A stretch of 7,154 bases of DNA from Nitriliruptoraceae bacterium (GCA_007121975.1 SKJO01000025.1:1-7154), one strand, 5' to 3'; counted from the stretch's first letter, positions 1 through 6,352 are shown. The notes: generated by a model from the letters alone, not told the origin. Numbers and translations: made by a program.

Positions 1-1498
1 CCGCGGCCGGTGCCGCCACGGTGGCCGGGGCGATGGTCTCGGTGGCACGCGGCACGTCGGCTCCCACGGCCACGGTGCTGCGCCGGTCGCTGGTCAACCG
101 CCCGGGCACGTGCTCCTCGAGCACGACGTGGAAGTTGGTCCCGCCGAAGCCGAACGCGCTGACGCCAGCCGTGCGCACCTGGCCCGCGTCGACCTCCCAG
201 TCGGCCAACTCGGTGTTGACCCGGAACGAGGAGGTGGACCAGTCCAGGTTGGGGTTGGGGGTGACGAAGTTGAGGCTCGGGGGCAGCTGGCGGTGGTGGA
301 TCGCCAGGGCGGTCTTGAGCAGCCCGGCGGCGCCGGCGGCGGCCTTGAGGTGGCCGATGTTGGACTTGACCGAACCCAGCGCGATGCGCCCGGGTGCCCC
401 GCCGCTGCGACCGAAGACCTCCGACATCGAGGTGATCTCGACCACGTCGCCGACCCGGGTGGAGGTGCCGTGCGCCTCCACCAGGGTGCAGGTGGCCGGG
501 TCGATGCCGGCGTCCGCCCAGGCACGCTCGACCGCGAAGCGCTGCCCCACGGGGTTGGGGGCGGTGATGCCCTTGCCCTTGCCGTCGCTGGCCCCGCCGA
601 TACCGCGGATCACCGCGTAGACCTTGTCGCCGTCGCGTTCGGCGTCGGCCAGGCGCTTGAGCAGGAACAGCGCGCCACCCTCACCCATCACGAACCCGTC
701 GGCCTCCGCGTCGAATGGCCGGGTCCCGGTGGCGGACAATGCCCCGATCTTGCAGAACTTGATGAAGCTCGAGGCGCCGTTGTTGCGGTCGATCCCGCCG
801 GCGACGACGGTGTCGAAGTCCCCGTCGTTGAGCCCGGAGGTCGCCGCGTCGATCGCGGCCATCGCCGAGGCGCAGGCGGCGTCGACGATGTAGTTGGGCC
901 CGTGCAGGTCGAACAGGTTGGCGATGCGCCCCGCGATCACGTTGCCGAGCTCACCGGGCATGGTGTCCTCGGTGATCGTCGGCAGGTCCGCCCCCATCCG
1001 CTCGCTGAGCTCGGCCCCGATGCGTGCCTGGACCTCGGCCGGCAGCTCGGCGTAGACCGGCGTGCTCTGCAGGTAGCGCACGATCTCCGGCGCGGTGATG
1101 CGCAGCGTGGTCTCGTAGTGGCGCTCACCGGCCATCGCGTTGCCCAGGATCACCGCCGTGCGGTCGCGGTCGATCTCGCCGCCGTAGTCGGCGAGCAGCT
1201 CGCGGGTGCAGGCCACCGCCCAGCGCTGGCCGACGTCCATCGCGTCGCTGACCTTGGGCGGGATCGGCAGCTTCCAGCCCAGCGGGTTCCACTCGTAGTC
1301 ACGGACCCAGCCCCCGATCTTCGAGTAGGTCTTGTCCGGCGCCTTGGGATCGGGGTCGTAGTACAGCGCCGGGTCCCAGCGTTCGGGGTCGACCTCGCTG
1401 ATCGAGTAGCGCGCCCCGGCGACGTTGCGCCAGAAGGACGGAGCGTCCGGTGCGTCCGGGAGGATCGCCGACACCCCGATGATCGCCACAGGTTCCAC
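1..1498 (-). CDS. PfaA-type ketosynthase: N-terminal part of a large PUFA/secondary-lipid-like synthase (cut by window edge)
   Basis: The first 499 residues are visible and the frame is open to the window edge, so the C-terminus is missing. Residues 1-460 form one complete beta-ketoacyl synthase domain, which condenses an acyl chain with a malonyl unit carried on ACP. The catalytic triad is intact: Cys209 in DAACAS, His343 in EAHGTST and His383 in KSNIGH. Several stretches match the PfaA family of PUFA synthases rather than ordinary modular polyketide synthases: the YYDPD-KAPDKTYSKIGGW region (46-64), PGELGNVIAGRIANLFD (181-197) and GGASDGKGKGITAP (301-314). Residues after about 465 are an Ala/Pro/Thr-rich linker, as expected before further domains (AT, ACP repeats and KR in PfaA), but none of these can be seen. 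The GTG start is the first start codon after an in-frame TGA and has a GGGAAGG site 7 bases upstream. It lies 88 bases after the acyl-CoA dehydrogenase gene on the same strand, so cotranscription is likely. KS identity is near certain; PfaA-like assignment is strong; the product is unknown. Confidence 0.93.
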   Translation of the reverse strand, partial: MEPVAIIGVSAILPDAPDAPSFWRNVAGARYSISEVDPERWDPALYYDPDPKAPDKTYSKIGGWVRDYEWNPLGWKLPIPPKVSDAMDVGQRWAVACTRELLADYGGEIDRDRTAVILGNAMAGERHYETTLRITAPEIVRYLQSTPVYAELPAEVQARIGAELSERMGADLPTITEDTMPGELGNVIAGRIANLFDLHGPNYIVDAACASAMAAIDAATSGLNDGDFDTVVAGGIDRNNGASSFIKFCKIGALSATGTRPFDAEADGFVMGEGGALFLLKRLADAERDGDKVYAVIRGIGGASDGKGKGITAPNPVGQRFAVERAWADAGIDPATCTLVEAHGTSTRVGDVVEITSMSEVFGRSGGAPGRIALGSVKSNIGHLKAAAGAAGLLKTALAIHHRQLPPSLNFVTPNPNLDWSTSSFRVNTELADWEVDAGQVRTAGVSAFGFGGTNFHVVLEEHVPGRLTSDRRSTVAVGADVPRATETIAPATVAAPAA

Positions 1499-1505
1499 GT
1501 GTGCA

Positions 1506-1512
1506 CCTTCCC
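1506..1512 (-). promoter_or_regulatory. Ribosome-binding site of the ketosynthase gene
   Basis: GGGAAGG on the minus strand with 7 bases to the GTG at 1498. It supports this GTG over the in-frame GTG three codons later. It begins four bases after the stem-loop at 1517-1538. Confidence 0.7.
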
Positions 1513-1516
1513 GTCA

Positions 1517-1538
1517 CGGCGCGGTGACCCCCGCGCCG
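1517..1538 (-). promoter_or_regulatory. GC-rich stem-loop just before the ketosynthase ribosome-binding site
   Basis: A perfect 8-base inverted repeat (CGGCGCGG and CCGCGCCG) surrounds a 6-base loop. In the transcript it would fold immediately upstream of the GGGAAGG site of the synthase gene. It could tune translation or RNA stability. There is no U-tract, so it is not a standard intrinsic terminator. Short perfect stems also arise by chance in such GC-rich DNA, so function is only a possibility. Confidence 0.3.
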
Positions 1539-1555
1539 CCGTGTGTCTTGCCAGG

Positions 1556-1577
1556 CCCGGCGCCCGCCGACGCCGGG
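1556..1577 (-). promoter_or_regulatory. Stem-loop after the acyl-CoA dehydrogenase stop codon
   Basis: A perfect 7-base inverted repeat (CCCGGCG and CGCCGGG) with an 8-base loop starts 10 bases after the dehydrogenase stop codon. No T-run follows on the minus strand. It could weaken read-through into the synthase gene or protect the upstream message, or be chance pairing in GC-rich DNA. Confidence 0.25.
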
Positions 1578-1586
1578 TCGTGCGAC

Positions 1587-3242
1587 TCAGGCCCGCCCGT
1601 ACAGGACGTCGGCGACCTGGTCGGCGTCCGCGAGCCCGCCGGCCTGCGCCGCCAGGGCCTCGGGGGCGCCGGCCGCAGCCGACATCGCGGCGGCATCGGC
1701 CGACTTGTCGGCGCTGACCATCAGCCCGACCCCGTCGCCGGTCACCATCAGCGCCGCCTTGCGGGCGTAGATCCGGCTCACGGCCGCGATGCCCGAGATC
1801 CCGAAGCGCGTGTCGGCCTTGGGGTCGAGCGCGCCCTGCTCGGCGCGGGCGGCCCGGCGCGCCAGGGCGGCGGCACACTCGGCGGTGGCGATGAGCTTGC
1901 CCAGCTGCAGCAGCACGTGCTGGTTGCGGGTCAGACGCCCGACGCGGGCGGCCTCCATGATCACGCTCAGGCCGCGGGCCGCGATCGCGGCGATGTCGGC
2001 GCCCACCTGCGGGTGACGTGCGTGCAGGGAGGTCAGGTCCGCGGCGAGATCGCGGTAGTAGCCGCCCTGGGTCTTGAGGTGCTGCTGCCAGCGGTCACGG
2101 GCGATGGTCATCTCCATGATCTCGGAGGTGCCCTCGTAGATCGTGGTGATGCGCACGTCGCGCTTGATCTTCTCGACCATGTAGTCGTGGGTGTAGCCGT
2201 AGCCGCCGAGTGCCTGGATCGAGGCCTCGGCCGCGTCGTTGCCGGCCTCGGTCGAGATGTACTTGGCGATCGCTCCCTCGGTGTTGAGCGTGCCGTGGGT
2301 GCCCTCGTCGATGCGCTCGGCGGTCTCCTCGATGTAGGCGCGTCCGGCCTCGAGCGCGACCGCGTGGTTGACGATGAGCTTGTGGACGTAGCCCTGCTTC
2401 TCCGACAGCGGGCTGCCGGCCTGGATCCGCTCCACGGAGTAGGGAATCGCCCGGTCCAGTGCTGCCCACCCGCCGCCGAGCCCGAACGCGGCGACCATCA
2501 GCCGGGTGTAGCCGAACACCAGCTGCGCCTGCCACAGCCCCTGGCCCTCCTCGGTGCCGACCAGCGTCGAGAGGTCGACGTAGACGTCGTCGAGGTACAG
2601 CGCGGCGGTGTTGGACAGCCGGATGCCGTGCTTGTGCTCGGGGGCGGCGGCCTCGAAGCCCTCCGCACCCTTCTCGAGGATGAACCAGGTCGGGCCGCCC
2701 GGCGCGTTGGCCAGGATCGAGTACAGGTCCGCGACGCCACCGTTGGAGATCCACTGCTTCTGGCCGCTGATGCGGTAGCCGACGACCTTGCCGTCCTCCT
2801 CGACGGGCACGGCCACGGTCTTGAGCGAGCCGAGGTCGCTGCCGGCCTCGGCCTCGGTCGCCCCGTAGGCCATCAGCAGGCCCTCGTTGGCGATCCGACT
2901 CATCCAGTGGTGCTGCTGCTCGGGCGTGCCGCCCATCAGGATCGGGTCGCTGCCGAGGAAGGTCGCCAACACCGAGGTGGCGATGCCCAGGTCGATGCGC
3001 GCGATGCGCTCGCAGACGCGGTAGACGTCGTAGGCGTTGCCGCCCATCCCGCCGTGGGCCTCGTCGATGAACAGCAGCTGGATGCCGAGCTCATCGCTGC
3101 CCATCCGGCGCACGATGTCGGCCGGGTACTCGTCGCGGGCGTCGAGGTCGATGAGCGTCTCGTCATCGAGCTCCCCCTCGGCGAAGTCATTGATCGCCGA
3201 GAGGATCATGTTCAGGGTTTCGAGATCGAGGCCCTGGGGCAT
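1587..3242 (-). CDS. Acyl-CoA dehydrogenase with extended C-terminus
   Basis: A 551-residue flavoprotein of the acyl-CoA dehydrogenase family, which oxidises an acyl-CoA to the trans-2-enoyl-CoA using FAD and passes electrons to ETF. In order: an N-terminal helical domain (about 1-120), YGATEAEAGSD (126-136) and the QKQWISNG strand (161-168) of the FAD/substrate-binding middle domain, then the C-terminal helical domain with ALGGYGY (344-350) and IYEGTSEI (368-375). Glu370 is at the position of the catalytic base of medium-chain enzymes. The common ALTEP motif is altered to GATEAEAGSD. Typical enzymes end near residue 385; here about 165 further residues follow, mainly Ala-rich helix, as in VLCAD/FadE-like long versions, which may favour long acyl chains or a protein partner. 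The ATG start has a strong GGAGGG site 7 bases upstream; a longer in-frame version exists but lacks such support. It lies upstream of the PfaA-like synthase gene on the same strand, so a role in that product's chain is plausible. Family certain, substrate unknown. Confidence 0.93.
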   Translation of the reverse strand: MPQGLDLETLNMILSAINDFAEGELDDETLIDLDARDEYPADIVRRMGSDELGIQLLFIDEAHGGMGGNAYDVYRVCERIARIDLGIATSVLATFLGSDPILMGGTPEQQHHWMSRIANEGLLMAYGATEAEAGSDLGSLKTVAVPVEEDGKVVGYRISGQKQWISNGGVADLYSILANAPGGPTWFILEKGAEGFEAAAPEHKHGIRLSNTAALYLDDVYVDLSTLVGTEEGQGLWQAQLVFGYTRLMVAAFGLGGGWAALDRAIPYSVERIQAGSPLSEKQGYVHKLIVNHAVALEAGRAYIEETAERIDEGTHGTLNTEGAIAKYISTEAGNDAAEASIQALGGYGYTHDYMVEKIKRDVRITTIYEGTSEIMEMTIARDRWQQHLKTQGGYYRDLAADLTSLHARHPQVGADIAAIAARGLSVIMEAARVGRLTRNQHVLLQLGKLIATAECAAALARRAARAEQGALDPKADTRFGISGIAAVSRIYARKAALMVTGDGVGLMVSADKSADAAAMSAAAGAPEALAAQAGGLADADQVADVLYGRA

Positions 3243-3249
3243 CAGGTGT

Positions 3250-3255
3250 CCCTCC
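3250..3255 (-). promoter_or_regulatory. Ribosome-binding site of the acyl-CoA dehydrogenase gene
   Basis: GGAGGG on the minus strand with 7 bases to the ATG at 3242. It sets the start at MPQGLDLE rather than the in-frame ATG 16 codons upstream. Confidence 0.85.
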
Positions 3256-3431
3256 CTAGGTTTGCGGGTCCGGCTTGCGCTTCGGTGCACCAGGCACCGG
3301 TACGGCGTGCGGTCCCGCGTTCATCTGGCTCCGGCCAACTCCCATGCGACCGGACGGGTGCTGCGGGGGCGCATCCTTGCACAGTCCGGCCCCGAGCGAA
3401 AGAGGGTGCGGCGAGCAATTCCGACCGCTGG

Positions 3432-3459
3432 CCGTTCAGCAGCGTGCGTTCAGCGTTCA
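3432..3459 (-). repeat. Phased heptamer direct repeat, possible regulator-binding site
   Basis: On the minus strand four consecutive 7-base units read TGAACGC, TGAACGC, ACGCTGC, TGAACGG, so three of four share TGAACG in exact 7-base phase. Iterated heptamers are typical of binding sites for SARP/OmpR-type regulators in actinobacteria. However, those normally repeat every 11 bases, so the regulator class is not identified. The units are about 190 bases upstream of the dehydrogenase start codon. Confidence 0.35.
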
Positions 3460-3481
3460 CTTCACGGCAAGCGCACAAGGG

Positions 3482-3510
3482 ACCCTATGGGCCGCACAGC
3501 ACCAGTGATC
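3482..3510 (-). promoter_or_regulatory. Candidate promoter for the acyl-CoA dehydrogenase and synthase genes
   Basis: A -10-like TAGGGT (3487 down to 3482) fits the actinobacterial TAnnnT pattern. The matching -35 position (GATCAC, 3510-3505) is poor, so it may be activator-dependent. It would give a leader of more than 200 bases that contains the heptamer repeat, which argues for caution. Confidence 0.25.
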
Positions 3511-3529
3511 GAGAAGATGAACATCTGGT
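3501..3529. promoter_or_regulatory. Interrupted palindrome overlapping the candidate -35 region
   Basis: ACCAG (3501-3505) and CTGGT (3525-3529) form an inverted repeat around 19 bases. Within it, AGATG-AA-CATCT (3515-3526) is a perfect short palindrome. This is one of the few less GC-rich spots in the window and could be an operator. No regulator gene is visible nearby. Confidence 0.25.
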
Positions 3530-3560
3530 TACCGCAGGGGGCGACGCACCGCGGCGACGC

Positions 3561-4472
3561 TCAACCCTCGATCGGGTCGCCGGGGAGCGGCAACCCGCGC
3601 CGCACCCGGTCGGCCGCCTCCTCGGGATCGACGCCCGGCGCCAGCCGTGAGCGCACCACCCGGGCGGGCAGCCCCACCGCGATCGAGAACGGCGGCAGGT
3701 CGCGGTTGACCAGGCAGTGGCTGGCCACCACGCTGCCGTCACCGATGTCGACCCCGCGCAGCACGGTGGCCTTCTCGCCGATCCACACGTCGGCACCGAC
3801 CCGGGTGGGCGAGGTCACGATGCCCTGGTCCTTGATCGGCAGGTCGAGCCGGTCATAGCGGTGGTCGAAGTCGCACACGTAGATCCAGTCGGCGAGGATC
3901 GAGGCGTCACCGATCTCGACGTCGAGGTAGCTGTTGACCACGTTGTCGCGCCCGAGCACGACCTTGGCGCCGAGCGTGAGCTGCCCCTCGTGCGAACGCA
4001 GCTTGTTGTCGTTGCCGATCCAGCACCACGGGCCGACCACCAGCCGACCGTGCCCCGGGCGGGCACGCAGCTCGACCCGCTTGCCGGTGAACAGCAGGCC
4101 CTGGAACACCACCTGGTTGCCGGTGGCCAGCGCCCGCGCCCGGTGGGTCAGCGCCCGGCCGTACAGCCGCAGGTACTGCGGGGTGACCATGCGCCGCTCG
4201 ACGGCGACACGGATCGCCTCGCGCCACCCCCACCGCGGGTAGCGCAGGCGCAGCGGCGGTCGCCGCACGTGGCTGGGGACCCCCTGCCCCGCCCGCAGGT
4301 CGTCGGCCAGCCAGCTGACCCGGGCGACCGCCTCCCGGGCGGTCTCGGCGCGGATCCTCGCCTCGCGCTCGGCGGCGAGCGCCTGTGCGGCGAGCTCGTC
4401 GCGAACCCCGGGGTCGAGCAGCGCCTCGGGATCGAGCAGGACCTCGGGATCCTCGGGCCGGGCCGCGCTCAC
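3561..4472 (-). CDS. Left-handed beta-helix (hexapeptide-repeat) acyltransferase
   Basis: A 303-residue protein. Residues 1-120 are helical and charged, rich in Glu, Asp and Arg. Residues about 145-275 carry imperfect hexapeptide repeats of the left-handed beta-helix acyltransferase superfamily (GPWCWIGNDN, LGAKVVLGRDNVV, IGDASI, VGADVWIGEKATVLRGVDIGDGSVVASHCLV), ending in the typical LPARVV. His204 in CDFDHRYD sits where maltose/xenobiotic O-acetyltransferase-type enzymes carry their catalytic His. These enzymes move an acetyl or other acyl group from acyl-CoA or ACP to a hydroxyl or amine and usually act as trimers. The GTG start overlaps the methyltransferase stop as GTGA, and no strong ribosome-binding site is seen, so translation is probably coupled. 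The N-terminus contains a tandem DPEVLLDPEALLDPG repeat. The long N-terminal region, about 120 residues before the helix repeats, is unusual for simple acetyltransferases. Acceptor unknown; decoration of the locus product is inferred from context. Confidence 0.87.
   Translation of the reverse strand: MSAARPEDPEVLLDPEALLDPGVRDELAAQALAAEREARIRAETAREAVARVSWLADDLRAGQGVPSHVRRPPLRLRYPRWGWREAIRVAVERRMVTPQYLRLYGRALTHRARALATGNQVVFQGLLFTGKRVELRARPGHGRLVVGPWCWIGNDNKLRSHEGQLTLGAKVVLGRDNVVNSYLDVEIGDASILADWIYVCDFDHRYDRLDLPIKDQGIVTSPTRVGADVWIGEKATVLRGVDIGDGSVVASHCLVNRDLPPFSIAVGLPARVVRSRLAPGVDPEEAADRVRRGLPLPGDPIEG
4404..4451 (-). repeat. 18-base tandem repeat inside the acyltransferase gene
   Basis: Two adjacent 18-base units (4434-4451 and 4416-4433), differing at only two positions, are followed by a decayed third (from 4415). 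They keep the reading frame and encode DPEVLL, DPEALL, DPG at residues 9-22. This looks like a recent in-frame duplication at the flexible N-terminus. Confidence 0.7.
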
Positions 4473-5470
4473 GACGGGTAGGGCTTGCGGGCACGCAGGA
4501 TCACGTTGTAGAACACCGACCGCGGCAGGATCGGGGTCAGCAGCCGCTCGTCGACCCAGGACAGCGCCAGGTAGCCGTAGAACGCGCTGTAGGACCACCT
4601 GGGTCCCAGCAGGTCGGGCCGCAGCTGCCCCTCGAGGGTGCGCACCGCCCAGCCGAGCCAGTGGGCGGTCAGCTCCTCGGTGACGACCCTCAGCTCCTTG
4701 AACCCGGCCAGCCGGGCCATCTTCTCGAGGTCCCGGGGCCGGAAGGTGTGCAGGTCGACGACGTGCTCGAGGGTCGCCATGGCGGCGTCCTCGTCGCTGC
4801 CGCCGGCCTCCTGCACCGACAACCGGCGCAGCCGGTTCAGGCGCGGCAGCGAGGTGACCGCCTGAAACGAGCGGTAGGTGGCGTTCTTCACCACCCACGA
4901 CATCCGGTCGCCGAGCTCGGAGGGCTCTCCGGCGATCACCAGCGTGCCGCCGGGCTTGAGCACCCGGAACATCTCGCGGATCGCGGCGCCGGGAACCGGC
5001 AGGTGGTGCAGGAACGCGTGGCCGATGACCAGATCGAAGGCGTCGTCCTCGTAGGGCAGGGACTCCGCGTCACCCTGCCGGGTGGCGATGTCCAGACCGT
5101 GCTCGGCGCCGTTGCGCGCACAGATCTCGAGCATCCCCTCGGAGATGTCGGTCGCCTCGAGCTGTGCCTCCTCGAGGCAGCCGGCAAGCGACAGGTTGAT
5201 CAGGAAGAAGCCGGTGCCCGCGCCGACCTCCAGCACCCGCGAGAACCCGGCACCCTCGGGCACCACCTTGCGGAAGCGGTCCCGGGCATAGTCGATGCAG
5301 CGCTCGTCGTAGGAGATCGAGAACTTCTCCTCGTAGCTGCGCGACTCCCAGTCGTGGTAGATGCGCTGCTTGGCCTTGAGATCCAGCGCATGCAGCTCGC
5401 GGGCGGTACGCGGCACCGGGATCGGGAGGTCCTTGGGGGAAGGGACGACGGACAGCGGCTCAGCGCTCAC
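4469..5470 (-). CDS. Class I SAM-dependent methyltransferase
   Basis: A 333-residue cytosolic methyltransferase. The Rossmann-like core spans about 75-185: motif I VLEVGAGTGFF (79-89), the acidic residue of ATDIS (Asp108) for the SAM ribose, GDAESLP (133-139), DDAFDLVIGHAFLHHL (142-157) and the motif-III-like LKPGGTLVIAGEP (171-183). This is the Methyltransf_11/25 pattern of small-molecule, lipid and polyketide C- or O-methyltransferases. About 150 residues follow the core, rich in aromatics near the end, and may form the substrate lid; the substrate cannot be read from them. The GTG start is chosen because GAGGAG lies 8 bases upstream. An upstream ATG in frame (MVHRAAH) would place that site inside the gene. 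It lies 65 bases after the enoyl-CoA hydratase gene, and its stop overlaps the acyltransferase start (GTGA), so the two are probably made in step and may act on the same intermediate. Confidence 0.9.
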   Translation of the reverse strand: MSAEPLSVVPSPKDLPIPVPRTARELHALDLKAKQRIYHDWESRSYEEKFSISYDERCIDYARDRFRKVVPEGAGFSRVLEVGAGTGFFLINLSLAGCLEEAQLEATDISEGMLEICARNGAEHGLDIATRQGDAESLPYEDDAFDLVIGHAFLHHLPVPGAAIREMFRVLKPGGTLVIAGEPSELGDRMSWVVKNATYRSFQAVTSLPRLNRLRRLSVQEAGGSDEDAAMATLEHVVDLHTFRPRDLEKMARLAGFKELRVVTEELTAHWLGWAVRTLEGQLRPDLLGPRWSYSAFYGYLALSWVDERLLTPILPRSVFYNVILRARKPYPS

Positions 5471-5478
5471 GAAAGGAA

Positions 5479-5484
5479 CTCCTC
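5479..5484 (-). promoter_or_regulatory. Ribosome-binding site of the methyltransferase gene
   Basis: GAGGAG on the minus strand with 8 bases to the GTG at 5470; it decides this start. Confidence 0.8.
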
Positions 5485-5535
5485 GATGGGCGGCCCGGTG
5501 GACCACGGTGCGGTGCGGGGTGGGACGGCTCGCGA

Positions 5536-6318
5536 TCAGCGTCCGGTGAACTCGGCCTCACCGGGACCGCTGGCCAGGAAGCTCGCGATCCCGATCGACG
5601 CATCGTCGGTGGCGAACGAGGCCGCGAACAGGCTGCGCTCGAGTCGCAGTCCCTGATCCAGCGGCAACTCGGTGCCATCCTCGATGGCCTGCTTGGCAAG
5701 CCGCAGCGCGTAGGGACCGGCGGCGTACCGCGCAGCGGTGGTCATGGCCGCCTCGTAGAGGTCGTCGCTGGGGTACACGGCATCGACCAGTCCGATGCGT
5801 TCGCCCTCGACCATGTCGACCATGCGACCCGAGAAGATCAGCTCCTTGGCCCGCGACAGCCCCACCAGCCGGGGCAGGCGCTGGGTGCCGCCGGCTCCGG
5901 GGATGATGCCGAGCAGGATCTCCGGCTGGCCGAGCTTGGCGTTGTCGGCCGCGAAGCGGAAGTCGCAGGCCAACGCGAGCTCGCTGCCTCCGCCCAGCGC
6001 ATAGCCGTTGATCGCCGCGATCGTGGGCACCGGCAGCCGGGCCAGGGTGTCGAGGCTGCGCTGCAGCAACTGGCCGGTGTCGTTGACCTGCTGGTAGTCC
6101 CAGTCGGGGAACTCCTTGATGTCCGCACCGGCGGCGAACACCTTGGGACCGCCCCACACCACGACCGCGCCGACCTCGTCGTGGTCGGCGGCCTCGAGGG
6201 CGGCCTGCTCGATCTCGGCCCACACCTGGCGCGACAGCGCGTTCATGGGCGGACGATCGAGGCGGATGGTGCCGACCTGGCGCTCGGCGTCGACCTCGAG
6301 ACGGACGAACTCGCCCAC
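5536..6318 (-). CDS. Enoyl-CoA hydratase (crotonase family)
   Basis: A 260-residue protein, the standard length for the family. It adds water across trans-2-enoyl-CoA to give 3-hydroxyacyl-CoA, or the reverse. Visible motifs are AAGADIKEF (62-70, CoA/oxyanion region), NGYALGGGSELALACDF (104-120) and LGQPEILLGIIPGAGGTQRLPRLVG (129-153). Both catalytic glutamates of true hydratases are present, Glu113 and Glu133, with the same 20-residue spacing as Glu144/Glu164 of rat crotonase. An isomerase- or decarboxylase-only function is therefore less likely. The GTG start is favoured because AGGAG lies 6 bases upstream; the longer frame (MAGTLSRS, from 6366) would include the promoter-like sequence. It is the first gene of the leftward unit and faces the carboxylase gene. 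In general metabolism it would serve beta-oxidation; beside a PfaA-like synthase it may instead work on the acyl intermediates. Confidence 0.94.
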   Translation of the reverse strand: MGEFVRLEVDAERQVGTIRLDRPPMNALSRQVWAEIEQAALEAADHDEVGAVVVWGGPKVFAAGADIKEFPDWDYQQVNDTGQLLQRSLDTLARLPVPTIAAINGYALGGGSELALACDFRFAADNAKLGQPEILLGIIPGAGGTQRLPRLVGLSRAKELIFSGRMVDMVEGERIGLVDAVYPSDDLYEAAMTTAARYAAGPYALRLAKQAIEDGTELPLDQGLRLERSLFAASFATDDASIGIASFLASGPGEAEFTGR

Positions 6319-6324
6319 GGCGGA

Positions 6325-6329
6325 CTCCT
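6325..6329 (-). promoter_or_regulatory. Ribosome-binding site of the enoyl-CoA hydratase gene
   Basis: AGGAG on the minus strand with 6 bases to the GTG at 6318; it decides the 260-residue version over the 276-residue one. Confidence 0.8.
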
Positions 6330-6352
6330 GTGGTCGCGGGACGGATCTGCTG

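Larger units (their letters stand above)
3243..3560. other. Non-coding control region before the acyl-CoA dehydrogenase gene
   Basis: This 318-base stretch separates the acyltransferase gene from the dehydrogenase gene. Its reading frames lack the strong G/C third-position bias of the neighbouring genes, so I see no credible protein in it. It holds a candidate promoter, a phased heptamer repeat and an interrupted palindrome (listed separately). There is also a 6-base inverted repeat CGGTGC/GCACCG with a 5-base loop (3283-3299) in the presumed leader, and a direct repeat GGCGACGC (3540-3547 and 3553-3560) right after the acyltransferase stop codon. I found no convincing intrinsic terminator. 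The size and base composition suggest that the dehydrogenase and synthase genes have their own promoter. Confidence 0.6.

Noticed and set aside
247..295. G-rich run that might form a G-quadruplex
   Set aside because: It has only three G-runs of three or more in the near span and is explained by Pro/Asn codons (FVTPNPNL) of the ketosynthase on the other strand.
110..1717. A 535-codon open frame on the plus strand opposite the ketosynthase
   Set aside because: Shadow of the KS coding strand; low-complexity composition and no family motif.
3242..3478. A 78-codon frame on the minus strand whose TGA overlaps the dehydrogenase ATG (TGATG)
   Set aside because: The overlap looks like coupling, but the frame starts with TTG, lacks the strong G/C third-position bias of its neighbours, and has no recognisable motif.
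3243..3560. Intrinsic terminator, tRNA, CRISPR array or insertion-sequence ends
   Set aside because: I looked for a stem followed by a T-run, a cloverleaf, regularly spaced repeats and terminal inverted repeats with target duplication; none is present.
1425..3650. A 741-codon open frame on the plus strand opposite the acyl-CoA dehydrogenase gene
   Set aside because: It is the antisense shadow of a clearly identified gene; its protein is Val/Gly/Arg/Asp-rich with no recognisable domain, as expected from GC-rich codon bias.
3561..4898. A 445-codon version of the acyltransferase starting inside the methyltransferase gene
   Set aside because: The extra 142 residues are an out-of-frame reading of the methyltransferase; the GTG at 4472 overlapping its stop is the natural start.
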